Assembly (NCBI GenBank): GCA_019695095.1
Contig: JAIBAQ010000057.1
Coordinates: 1-32,944, forward strand
Direction: 5' to 3'
DNA: 32,944 nt
DNA from: Candidatus Hydrogenedentota bacterium
GTDB lineage: Bacteria; Hydrogenedentota; Hydrogenedentia; Hydrogenedentales; SLHB01
How positions within the stretch are numbered: position 1 is the stretch's first letter; the number at the start of each line of letters is the position of its first letter. The notes under the pieces were generated by a model that saw only the letters and a program-made list of their open reading frames with translations, had not been told where the DNA came from and did no database searches. The position numbers were made by a program, and so were the translations under genes. Below, piece by piece: positions 9,167 through 17,234 of the stretch.

Positions 9167-9242
9167 GACGAGCACGGACGAACACGGACGAGCACGGACG
9201 AAGTGGGCGAGGTGGGCGAGGTGGACGCGGTGGACGCGGTGG
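9167..9242. repeat. Short tandem repeats (10-bp unit followed by 9-bp unit)
   Basis: About three and a half copies of a 10-base unit (GACGAGCACG, with one GACGAACACG) at 9167-9202 run directly into four and a half copies of a 9-base unit at 9203-9242, two as GTGGGCGAG and two as GTGGACGCG. It lies just beyond the 3' end of the GT9 gene. It is a simple-sequence array, with no spacer structure like a CRISPR. Confidence 0.85.
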
Positions 9243-9282
9243 ATAGGGGGCGGTGTTGGGTCGCGCGGGTGCAGATGGCGGT

Positions 9283-10140
9283 TCAGTGCAGAATCTCGGC
9301 CAAGGCTTTCAGGACGCATTGCTCACTGGGCCACGGTTTTCGTTGTATCACTTGGACGTGTTCGCCGCGCGGCGCCCAGATGGCGGGGTCGGTGGGGCCG
9401 AATATGGCAACCGAGGGACAACCGCAGGCGGCGGCCAGGTGCGTGACGCCGCTGTCGTTTCCAATGTATGCGCGGGCTGACGTGAGTTCCCGTGCGAGCG
9501 TGACGAGGCTGGACGTGTGCAATACAGACGCGGAAGGCGGATAGGACAGGTTTTCTTCGGCAGGTCCGGCAATCCAGGTCACCGTGCGGCCTTTGTCTGC
9601 GAGCGTTTCCGAGACCTTTTGGAAGCGCTCTACCGGCCAATTCTTGCGCGCCCCGCCACTGCCGGGATGTATCAACACGTCGTGAGAAGAATCGCCTGAC
9701 GCGATGGGCAGCCGCAACGGTGGAAGGTCTTCGTAGCCGAGACAGGATGCATAATACTGCGACGCGTGGCGGTTCCAGTCTTCCGGAGGCAACCCCGGAA
9801 ACACAAGCACGTCGCGCACGCCACACGATTCGATAGCCTTTCGAATTGTCCCGTCGTCGTTCATCCACACAATGACCCGCTGAAATGGATTCATGAATCT
9901 CTCGAGTCGCGGCGACGGTGTGGAGAAGACGGAATCGAAGCCGATGTCGTCGAGATCGTGAGACGATTCCAACAAACCGGTTACTTCGGCAACCAGGAGG
10001 CGCGAGCGAATACCCGCGGCAGTCACCGGGCCGTCTTCGTTTAGGCGCTTAAGGGTTGGGCAGAATAGAAGGAAGTCCCCGACACCGCCCGTGTGAACGA
10101 CGAGTGTGCGAGTAGAAGACGCGGAGTGGGGAAGATTCAC
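9283..10140 (-). CDS. Glycosyltransferase family 9 (heptosyltransferase-like)
   Basis: A 285-residue GT-B fold glycosyltransferase of the ADP-heptose:LPS heptosyltransferase type (GT9), somewhat shorter than the 320-350 typical of WaaC/WaaF. Family motifs are the N-terminal VVHTGGVGDFLLFCPTLKRL, the central IHPGSGGARKNWPVERF and the donor-site YIGNDSGVTHLAAACGCP followed by VAIFGPTDPAIWAPRG. Enzymes of this family work on the cytoplasmic face of the inner membrane, adding a heptose or similar sugar to a lipid-linked glycan. The start is GTG at 10140, and its first four bases (GTGA) overlap the stop of the upstream GT39-like gene, so translation is probably coupled. The acceptor is unknown; no lipid A or LPS-core genes are in the window. 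Confidence 0.9.
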   Translation of the reverse strand: MNLPHSASSTRTLVVHTGGVGDFLLFCPTLKRLNEDGPVTAAGIRSRLLVAEVTGLLESSHDLDDIGFDSVFSTPSPRLERFMNPFQRVIVWMNDDGTIRKAIESCGVRDVLVFPGLPPEDWNRHASQYYASCLGYEDLPPLRLPIASGDSSHDVLIHPGSGGARKNWPVERFQKVSETLADKGRTVTWIAGPAEENLSYPPSASVLHTSSLVTLARELTSARAYIGNDSGVTHLAAACGCPSVAIFGPTDPAIWAPRGEHVQVIQRKPWPSEQCVLKALAEILH

Positions 10141-11639
10141 AGGCGTCCGCCGCGCCCAGTATCTGCGTCCTTGAACGCGTAGATCACTATGCGCGCCTGC
10201 CGGTACGGCGAAAGGTTGTCTTTCAGCAACTTCAAAGCTGATGGCGCGTTCTCTGGCACAAGGAGCGGCTTTAGGGCTGGTATCATGCCGGTCGAATAGC
10301 GCTCGTCCACGACGAGGTACTTTGCCCCTGCTTCTTTTGCGCGCTTGAGGATCTGATCGATGGTGTCCGTAGGTTCTGGACCGGTAGTCGGCATGTCCGC
10401 ATAGAATCCAACTTGCGGTTTGCGCGACATGATCAATCCTGGCTCAAGATTCTCTTTCATCCAGCGTCCGGCGATCTTGTATTCGACCGGTTGATAGGAC
10501 ATGCGACCCAAGTAATGGGGAACCACATTGACCGCCAGGCCCAATAGCATCATGAGCACCAGCAGGCCTACAGGCGCCGCCCTCAATGCGCGCCACTGTT
10601 TCAAGCGATGCGCCTGGTCGGCGACCAGCAGGAGACCTCGCGACGACCAGAGTATTGCGGCGATGGTGACGGGCATGATGTAACGCGGTTCGGGAAACGT
10701 GCTGTACACAGCGGCTGCGAATTGCAGTATCGCGAAGCTGACCAGGACGAGTTCCAGGCGCAGGTCGCGCCGCAAGTACGACGGCACGAACAGGCCGACA
10801 CCCGCGAAGAGCAATAGGTACGGGCCCAACATGGTCGGCAAGACTTCGCCAAACAATTTGATGAATGTGCGGATGAAGGCCTCGCCTTGGCGAAACAACG
10901 TGTGGAGCACGGCGGTTTGCGTGTCGGGCATACGCGAATTCAACGTGGGTTCGCCGGTGACTTCCATCATGTACATGGCGTATACCGCCAGGAGAAACAT
11001 GCTGATGAGAGCAACCGGCGCCAAGCGCCAGGGGCGAATCTCGTCGTCGCGCCGGTCGAGAAGGATCAGGGCGATAAGGGGCGCGGCGAGCATGAGTATG
11101 GTGCCTTCGGGCCGCGTCAGATGAAGCGCGAAGAAAGTCACCGGGGCAAGAATCGTCCAGATATGGCCGCGGCGCAAGGCCAAGACGAGGAAGTAAATGC
11201 CCGAAAACCAGAAGAGCGATGCCAGCGCTTCCGGCGCTACCCGGCATCCGTAGTCGACGAGCCACGGCCAGATGACCACAATAAGCGTTGCGACGCGCGC
11301 CATGCGCCGCCCCTGCATGTCGCGGGCAATGAGATACACGGGGACAACCAGAAGGGAGGATGCCACCAGCGAAACGGCGATTCCTGCCCATTCGAAGTCG
11401 TTTACGAAGAAGCTCAGAAAAGCGCAAAGGGCCGGATAGAGGAGAGGAATTCGAGCGTAAAAGCCGACAAAGTCGCCCGCCGCAAAGTGGCGCGCGACTT
11501 CAATGTACTGGATCGAGTCAGCCGAGTCGATAACCCGCGGAGCGAGTAGGAGGAATAGCCCTCGGTACGCCGCGGCCAACGCCACTCCGACTGCAATGTC
11601 GAACCCGATCGGATCTTTCTTGAGCGTCGGGTCGTTCAC
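10137..11639 (-). CDS. GT39/ArnT-like polytopic membrane glycosyltransferase
   Basis: A 500-residue integral membrane protein of the dolichyl-phosphate-mannose mannosyltransferase / ArnT group (GT-C fold). Signs are the early lumenal acidic motif (SADSIQYIEVARHF), about ten hydrophobic helices (such as VATLIVVIWPWLVDYG and FALHLTRPEG) and a soluble C-terminal tail of about 100 residues. Such enzymes move a sugar from a polyprenyl-phosphate carrier to a lipid or protein on the periplasmic side. The start is GTG at 11639, with GAGGT about nine bases upstream. It overlaps the GT9 gene by four bases, so the two probably form a two-gene unit for envelope glycan assembly. Donor and acceptor cannot be read from the sequence. 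Confidence 0.85.
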   Translation of the reverse strand: MNDPTLKKDPIGFDIAVGVALAAAYRGLFLLLAPRVIDSADSIQYIEVARHFAAGDFVGFYARIPLLYPALCAFLSFFVNDFEWAGIAVSLVASSLLVVPVYLIARDMQGRRMARVATLIVVIWPWLVDYGCRVAPEALASLFWFSGIYFLVLALRRGHIWTILAPVTFFALHLTRPEGTILMLAAPLIALILLDRRDDEIRPWRLAPVALISMFLLAVYAMYMMEVTGEPTLNSRMPDTQTAVLHTLFRQGEAFIRTFIKLFGEVLPTMLGPYLLLFAGVGLFVPSYLRRDLRLELVLVSFAILQFAAAVYSTFPEPRYIMPVTIAAILWSSRGLLLVADQAHRLKQWRALRAAPVGLLVLMMLLGLAVNVVPHYLGRMSYQPVEYKIAGRWMKENLEPGLIMSRKPQVGFYADMPTTGPEPTDTIDQILKRAKEAGAKYLVVDERYSTGMIPALKPLLVPENAPSALKLLKDNLSPYRQARIVIYAFKDADTGRGGRL

Positions 11640-11752
11640 AGGTCCGTGACCTCAGTCCGATACAACTTCACAGTGGCTGCAACACCCACTGCGGGCCAAG
11701 GCACTCAGACGATAAGCCGGCCCAAACTTGTTCTTCCTAGATATTAGGCTAA

Positions 11753-12586
11753 TTAGCAGAATTGTTCAAGGAATACGGCGCCGCGGAGGAATCCCTCCTC
11801 ACGAACTTGAGAGCTGTCCTCATTTTCGATACTCAGCACACCGTCGTAGCCGTTGATGCGCAGGTGGCTCACTAATTCGCCCCAGTTGATGTTGCCGAAC
11901 CCGGGGATGACGTAGCGCCACCACCCCTTTCCGTAGACGCCGACGCGCGCGCGGATGGCTTTGTCGACCAGTGTGTCTTTGGCATGAACGTGGAAGATGC
12001 GGTCCTTGAATTGAGATACCGGAATGAGGTGATCGCATTCCTGGTGATAGAGATGGCTTGGGTCGTAGTTGAGTCCGAAGTTGTCGTCGGGGATGGCAGA
12101 GAACATTAATTCAAAGGTGTCAATGCCTTGAAGACACGTTTCGAACCAATTCTCCAGCGCGATCCGGACTTTCTTTTTGCGGGCATGCGCCAATACAGGT
12201 TTGAATACTTTGGGCAGCACCTTCGCAATCGTATCGTATTTGGACAGCCCTCCCGCTTGGAATCCCGCGAGCATGCACACGGTGTCTACCTCGAGGAGCG
12301 CCGCCGCATCGATGACCTTCTTGGCATGTTCCTGGACTTTCCCCGTTTGCCTTGCATCCGAGATGCCCACGTCGTAGTAGGCGAGGGCGCTGATCTCCAG
12401 TTGCCGCGCTTCCAGAGCTGTCTTCAATTGCGCGGCTTTCTTCGCGTCAAACTTTGCGGCATCCAAGTGTTTGCTGCCGGGATGGGCGACGATTTCCAGA
12501 CACGGAATTGCGGCATCCTCGGCAAAATCCAGGACTGTCTCCAGCGGCTCCTTATCAAAGGGGGCCGTCAGCATACCTACTTTCAT
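11753..12586 (-). CDS. Sugar phosphate isomerase/epimerase-like TIM-barrel protein
   Basis: A 277-residue AP_endonuc_2 / xylose-isomerase-like TIM-barrel protein. Visible features include the opening MKVGMLTAPFDKEPLETVLDF, the strand LEIVAHPGSKH, a central IALENWFE (Glu at a metal-ligand position), the YDPSHLYHQECD segment, HVHAKD, and the final GYDGVLSIENED. Together these Glu, Asp and His residues match the divalent-metal site of this family. A good ribosome binding site (GGAAGGAGA) precedes the ATG at 12586. It follows the Zn-dependent dehydrogenase by 57 bases on the same strand, so the pair probably works in one sugar or polyol conversion. The substrate is unknown; members include inosose, tagatose and hydroxypyruvate isomerases. 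Confidence 0.88.
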   Translation of the reverse strand: MKVGMLTAPFDKEPLETVLDFAEDAAIPCLEIVAHPGSKHLDAAKFDAKKAAQLKTALEARQLEISALAYYDVGISDARQTGKVQEHAKKVIDAAALLEVDTVCMLAGFQAGGLSKYDTIAKVLPKVFKPVLAHARKKKVRIALENWFETCLQGIDTFELMFSAIPDDNFGLNYDPSHLYHQECDHLIPVSQFKDRIFHVHAKDTLVDKAIRARVGVYGKGWWRYVIPGFGNINWGELVSHLRINGYDGVLSIENEDSSQVREEGFLRGAVFLEQFC

Positions 12587-12643
12587 GGGGTCTCCTTCCT
12601 TTCCAGGATGGTGGTTTTCAATTCGTGTGGATGACGTCGATCG

Positions 12644-13591
12644 TCAGTTGTGAACAAGTACCTTCATAACGCCGGGGGCGGCGGCGCGCTCCAGGGCTTT
12701 CAACGCCTCGGTGATGGGGTAGCGCTCGGTGATAAGCGAACGTACCTCAACCGTGCCCAGCATAAGGGCTTCGAGCGCGGGCCGGAAGGGGCCGCACCGG
12801 GATCCAATGATGTTGATTTCGTTGATGACCGGGACGCTGAAGTTCATCGGTGTGCCGTTTGCCACGGTGGTTTTGAGCACGATAGTCCCTTCGGGGCGCA
12901 CCAACTCGATGGCGCGCGCGATACCTTCGGGGGATCCGGTGGCTTCCACGACAATGTCCGCGCCGGATTCCACGGGGTCCGTGGCGGCTGCGACGGGTAT
13001 GTGGAGCTTGCGCAGGAAGTCGAGCTTCCACGAATGCTTGCCGATACACGTCAGCTTCTTGGTGCGAAGCGCGATTACCTGCGCGATCAACTGCGCCAGT
13101 TTTCCATCGCCGAGCACGATGACGCGATCATTCTGCGTGATGTCGATTTGTTCGTCGATGCGAAATGCCGCGGCGGCGGGTTCGGTGAATACGGCCACTT
13201 CGTCCGGCATGCCTTCGGCGACCATATAGAGATTCTCTTCCGGCAGCACGAAGTACTCCGCGAGTGTGCCGTTTCGGTTTTGAATCCCGAGGACCGTGCG
13301 ATTGGGACAGTGATGGGACAACTCGCTTTGGCAGTAGCGGCATCGGCGGCACACGCAGTTGATTTCGCCCACAACGCGCTTGCCCATGAGATGAGGGTTG
13401 GCCGATTGTTCGACAATCCCGACGAATTCGTGTCCGATGACACCGCGGAATCCCATGTAGCCTTTGAGGATTTCGAGGTCGGTATTACAGATTCCAGTGA
13501 CCAGCGTACGTATGAGCGCTTCGCCAGGTCCGGGCGCCGGTACGGGGAGATTGACAAGGCGCGGTTCCCCGTCGAACACAACCGCTAACAT
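12644..13591 (-). CDS. Zinc-dependent medium-chain alcohol/polyol dehydrogenase
   Basis: A 315-residue medium-chain dehydrogenase/reductase of the threonine/sorbitol dehydrogenase type. Probable catalytic-zinc ligands are C35 (GICNTDLE) and H54-E55 (GHEFVG). The structural-zinc cysteines are C81, C84, C87 and C95 in the CVCRRCRYCQSELSHHC stretch. A Rossmann segment (VIVLGDGKLAQLIAQVIA) binds NAD(P). I put the start at the ATG at 13591, which has GGGGAGGAC upstream; the frame stays open to 13798 but the extra 69 residues look non-coding and have no family match. It probably oxidises a sugar or polyol feeding the adjacent isomerase. It is divergent from the sigma-factor fusion, 289 bases away. 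Confidence 0.9.
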   Translation of the reverse strand: MLAVVFDGEPRLVNLPVPAPGPGEALIRTLVTGICNTDLEILKGYMGFRGVIGHEFVGIVEQSANPHLMGKRVVGEINCVCRRCRYCQSELSHHCPNRTVLGIQNRNGTLAEYFVLPEENLYMVAEGMPDEVAVFTEPAAAAFRIDEQIDITQNDRVIVLGDGKLAQLIAQVIALRTKKLTCIGKHSWKLDFLRKLHIPVAAATDPVESGADIVVEATGSPEGIARAIELVRPEGTIVLKTTVANGTPMNFSVPVINEINIIGSRCGPFRPALEALMLGTVEVRSLITERYPITEALKALERAAAPGVMKVLVHN

Positions 13592-13880
13592 CTGCTGTCC
13601 TCCCCGGTAACGATGGCCACGCCCACACGCCAAAGGTGTATTGAACACTTCAACGAAGGGAGAATCAAGAGGATAATCCGGGCGTCTGGCAACCAGGTGA
13701 AATCCCGGGCTGTATACTGGATAGAGTTGCCGGCCACGTGGAGTAGAGGAATGCGGATTCTCTGTCAAGGCGAAGGCTTGGATCTGTCGGAGCAACATCT
13801 GCTGGATTGGATTGTCGCGATTACTGGGCGGGCGGCATCGTTATTATGTGGCCACGAACTGGACAAGTAATCAGGGCTTT
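13592..13880. other. Divergent intergenic region between the dehydrogenase and the sigma fusion
   Basis: 289 bases that should carry promoters in both directions. On the plus strand a TATACT hexamer at 13713-13718 resembles a -10 element for the sigma fusion, but I see no matching -35 at the right distance. The dehydrogenase ribosome binding site is at its left edge. No terminator or repeat was found. Confidence 0.35.
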
Positions 13881-16800
13881 ATGAGCGATTCCGAGATCAT
13901 CAGGCGAGTTCTTTCCGGTGAAGATGCTTTGTTCAGCCGGATTGTAAACCGGTATAGCGGGTACGTTTGGGCCATTTGTTCCAGCTATATCCGCAATCCG
14001 GCGGACAGGGAGGATGTCGCTCAGGAGACGTTTGTGGAGTGTTACCGAAAGCTGAACACGCTTCGGCAACCGGCGGCCTTCGGCCGGTGGCTCAGCCAGT
14101 TAGCGCGTAGGCGCTGTTTGATGTGGTTGCGCGCGGCGGGTCGCCGTGAAGCGAGTCTCGCCCGATACGAAGAGCAGATAGAAACCACCGCTGATATCGA
14201 GACTCATTCCGGAAGCGGTGAGTTGCGTCAAGGGATTCGCGACGCCATTGAAGGTTTGCCCGACGACTATCGTGAAGCGCTTCTTTTACGGTATGCCGAA
14301 GGCTATTCGACAGAAGAGGCGGCATCGTTTCTCGGAATCTCTTACGCGGCGATGCGCAAGCGGATCGAGCGGGCGCACCACATGCTCAAGGACCGGATAT
14401 GGAACGAGATCGAACCGGCACTTGCCGAAGAGAAACACGAGGATAGATATGTTCGGGGAATCCTCTCAGCCATTCCGTTTGGCAGTGCGACGTGGCTCGG
14501 CACAACAGCCCCGGCCGTAACGACAACGGCGGCCGCGGCAACCGTCAGTTCAAAGCTGGCACTGATAGGGGGGATTGCAGTCATGTCCAAGAAGGCAATG
14601 TTGATCGGTGGCGCGATCGTAATCTTGCTGGGTTTTGGGTATGTCGCCATACAGAAGGCAGGAGTCTCGAACACTGAGTCGCAGGGCGCTGCTGTTCCTC
14701 AGAAGTCTGAAAAGGAACTCGCGTCAACGATGACCGAAACGGCCGCGGATGTTGGCGCTCAGCCGGCAATTGCTGATGCAGCGACACCGCCTGATCAATC
14801 GAAGAAGTCCACGGCCATACCGCGAAAGCCCGCGCCGCCGTCGTCTGTTTCCGGCCATGTGAAGGACAGGGTAGGGAAGCCTATTGCAGGCGCGGATGTC
14901 CACGTGGAGGTCGGCAGCGATCGTTACACCAATGATGTAATCAAGACGTTTCATGCCAAGTCGAAAGAAGACGGCTCGTATGAGGTGGCGGGCATCGACG
15001 TGTTTGGGCGAGCGAACATCTTCGGGACGGCCACGGGTTTCGTGATGGAACGTCAGCACGAGAAGATCGTTCCAGGCGCGAAACTCACTGGCATCGACTT
15101 TTCGCTCTTGGAGGCCGCGTACTATGTCGCGGGACGGGTCGTGAACGAGAGCCAGATGCCCGTTCCCGGCGCTTCGGTGGACTCTCTCTATTTTGGGTAT
15201 GACGAGTCCGGCTTGGCGCACACGGCAAAGACGGGACAGACAACGGGCAACATCAGCGGGTCGAAGTTTGTGTTTGCCGTCACGGATGACAGTGGACACT
15301 TTGCCCTTGCGATACCCAGCGAGGGTTTGTGCGATCTGCGGGTGACGAAAGAGGGTTATGGCCCCGGCTTTTTCCCAAGCATCTCAACCGGCACCACTAA
15401 TGCGGAACTTGTGCTTCGCGCGGGCGGGGCGATATCCGGGGTTGTCTCAGACGAATCGGGTAAAGCCGTTGCCGGTGTGAATGTTCGTGTTCTTGGAGAG
15501 GCACTTCCCGGAGGGCTGGAGACTGGAGAGGTGCGAATTCAGAAGCTTCCCGTTCCCACCGTCACGGTGACTACGGACGACGCAGGGAAGTACCTCGCCG
15601 ATAAACTCGGCGAAGACTACGTATACACTGTGTCCGTTCCTGCTGAGGAGAAGTCGTTGGGCTCGGACGATTCCCAGGACCCCATACGCGTCCACATTGC
15701 GGAGGCCATGCGCGAACTCGATGAAGGTTCTTTCGGGGGAGCGAGTGCGCGCGCGATGAAGACGGGTATACACGTCAAGGCAGGAGTGACAACCACCGAC
15801 GTGAACCTGACGATAGGCGGCCCGAGCGATGCCGAAATTTGTGGCAAGGTGACCGATAGGACCAGCGGTAAGCCGGCCTGTCCGGTCGTAGTCACCGCGG
15901 CACTTGTGGGGGGCGCCAAGGAGCAGGCCAAGACGAAGTATTGGTTCCAAGCGGAAGCCGGGGCATCCGCGGTGACGCATCTGGACGGAACGTATGAGTT
16001 GTCGATTAACAATGTCGAGCAAGGCCAGCGATTCAGGATCAGCTATGCGTTCATGACAGAAGGAGGCAGTGCGTGGGAGCAGCCCGATGAAGAGGTGGCG
16101 GTTTTCGACCTGAATCCCGGGGACAAGAAACAACTCGACTTCAGTGTGGATGCGCCCATGACTGTTCCTGTCCGGTATGTGGATACGAAGGGCGGGCCGC
16201 TAGAAGGTATTTCCGCTGCAATGCGCCGGGCAGGGGGGAAAGGTGGTTGTGGCGGGACGCTTATGTCGGATGCCGAGGGGCGCGTTACTTTTCACGGTAT
16301 ACCGGGGAACGTGAGTCTTCAAGCCGTGGCATGGAAGGACACGGGCAATGACCTCATGACGCTTGGCGTCAGCGAGCCGTTCACGGGTCAGCCCGGGGAG
16401 ACGGTTCCCGAAGTAGTCGTAGTGTGCCGAATGCCCGGCAGCATCCAAGTCATGCTGACCTTTCCGGATGGGCGCGCGGTGGCGAATGCAAACGTGACGT
16501 GCGAGGCATCTCTTGCTGACGGCAGCGCGCCGCCTATTCAAGGCATGGTTACGACGGATGCCTCTGGCGCGATCCAAATCTTCGACATGGTTCCTGAAGG
16601 CACGTATCGAGGTGCAAGCGTGTCGTTGATCGATCCCAGTACGTCACAACCCTACTCCGCGTCGTCGGGAGGCTTCGAAGTGGCCACGGGCGCCATGACC
16701 GACTTGGGCACTCTCACCGTTCAACCAGAAAAAGACTTGTCACGTGTGGTGGAGTCGGCGGATTGGGGCAGGAAAGGAAACGAGGCAATCGCTGCTGTGT

Positions 16801-17147
16801 ACTCCAAGGAGGGTCTGGCGGCGCTAAGTAACTCGGGCATGATATTGAAGACCGGTTTCGCGTTGTATGACGTGGGCAAATACCAAGATGCCTTGGATGT
16901 GTTCGCGCAGATGTCCGCGGCCGCCGATAATGACACGATGTCCGCAGTCTCGTACATTTGGCAGGGGCAGATGCTAGACCTGCTTGGGAAACGGCAAGAC
17001 GCCATCGCGGCGTATACGACGGCCGCCAATATGAACGTGACGGGCGAAATGCGCCACGATCAGTTTGGACTCGCGTATTCACCGAGCGAATATGCCAAGG
17101 AACGATTGCAGACGCCGTTTACGCGCATTGAGAACCAGATGAAGTAG
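13881..17147 (+). CDS. Membrane-anchored ECF sigma factor fused to carboxypeptidase-regulatory and TPR-like domains
   Basis: A 1088-residue single-chain protein. Residues 18-85 are sigma70 region 2 (FSRIVNRYSGYVW, IRNPADREDVAQETFVECYRKL) and 118-172 are region 4 (LPDDYREALLLRYAEGYSTEEAASFLGIS), the DNA-binding parts of an ECF sigma factor. An Ala/Thr-rich hydrophobic stretch (201-234) and a membrane helix (LIGGAIVILLGFGYVAI, 241-257) follow. The remaining 830 or so residues are predicted to lie outside the cytoplasm: about six carboxypeptidase-regulatory-like beta-sandwich modules beginning near residues 321, 414, 516, 652, 760 and 854 (SGHVKDRVGKPIAGADV-type starts), then a TPR-like end (LYDVGKYQDALDVFAQM, LLGKRQDAIAAYTTAANM). 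The likely start is the ATG at 13881; a TTG at 13812 is less convincing. No anti-sigma gene is adjacent. Plausibly a sensor controls the tethered sigma domain; this is inference. Confidence 0.88.
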   Translation: MSDSEIIRRVLSGEDALFSRIVNRYSGYVWAICSSYIRNPADREDVAQETFVECYRKLNTLRQPAAFGRWLSQLARRRCLMWLRAAGRREASLARYEEQIETTADIETHSGSGELRQGIRDAIEGLPDDYREALLLRYAEGYSTEEAASFLGISYAAMRKRIERAHHMLKDRIWNEIEPALAEEKHEDRYVRGILSAIPFGSATWLGTTAPAVTTTAAAATVSSKLALIGGIAVMSKKAMLIGGAIVILLGFGYVAIQKAGVSNTESQGAAVPQKSEKELASTMTETAADVGAQPAIADAATPPDQSKKSTAIPRKPAPPSSVSGHVKDRVGKPIAGADVHVEVGSDRYTNDVIKTFHAKSKEDGSYEVAGIDVFGRANIFGTATGFVMERQHEKIVPGAKLTGIDFSLLEAAYYVAGRVVNESQMPVPGASVDSLYFGYDESGLAHTAKTGQTTGNISGSKFVFAVTDDSGHFALAIPSEGLCDLRVTKEGYGPGFFPSISTGTTNAELVLRAGGAISGVVSDESGKAVAGVNVRVLGEALPGGLETGEVRIQKLPVPTVTVTTDDAGKYLADKLGEDYVYTVSVPAEEKSLGSDDSQDPIRVHIAEAMRELDEGSFGGASARAMKTGIHVKAGVTTTDVNLTIGGPSDAEICGKVTDRTSGKPACPVVVTAALVGGAKEQAKTKYWFQAEAGASAVTHLDGTYELSINNVEQGQRFRISYAFMTEGGSAWEQPDEEVAVFDLNPGDKKQLDFSVDAPMTVPVRYVDTKGGPLEGISAAMRRAGGKGGCGGTLMSDAEGRVTFHGIPGNVSLQAVAWKDTGNDLMTLGVSEPFTGQPGETVPEVVVVCRMPGSIQVMLTFPDGRAVANANVTCEASLADGSAPPIQGMVTTDASGAIQIFDMVPEGTYRGASVSLIDPSTSQPYSASSGGFEVATGAMTDLGTLTVQPEKDLSRVVESADWGRKGNEAIAAVYSKEGLAALSNSGMILKTGFALYDVGKYQDALDVFAQMSAAADNDTMSAVSYIWQGQMLDLLGKRQDAIAAYTTAANMNVTGEMRHDQFGLAYSPSEYAKERLQTPFTRIENQMK

Positions 17148-17234
17148 CCTCAAGAGAGCGCGGATTCGATACCACTGCGAGGAACAGGCATAACGTAGAA
17201 TGAATCAAGGTGCGGATTCGCACTGCTGATTCCT

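Larger units (their letters stand above)
8852..9282. other. Gene-free region upstream of the metal-efflux operon
   Basis: 431 bases without a credible gene. It separates the end of the GT9 gene from the lipoprotein-cusA-cusB operon and should hold that operon's promoter. It contains three GCCATTTGCT-like elements and a short tandem repeat (both listed separately). A 108-codon minus frame crosses it but shows no family features. I could not find a clear -35/-10 pair or a terminator for the GT9 operon. Confidence 0.6.

Noticed and set aside
8859-9185. 108-codon minus frame in the gene-free region before the lipoprotein
   Set aside because: Crosses repeats and the lipoprotein ribosome binding site; low-complexity Ser/Arg-rich and no start signal.
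9167-9242. CRISPR array
   Set aside because: Units are 9-10 bases in direct contact with no spacers, and there are no cas genes.
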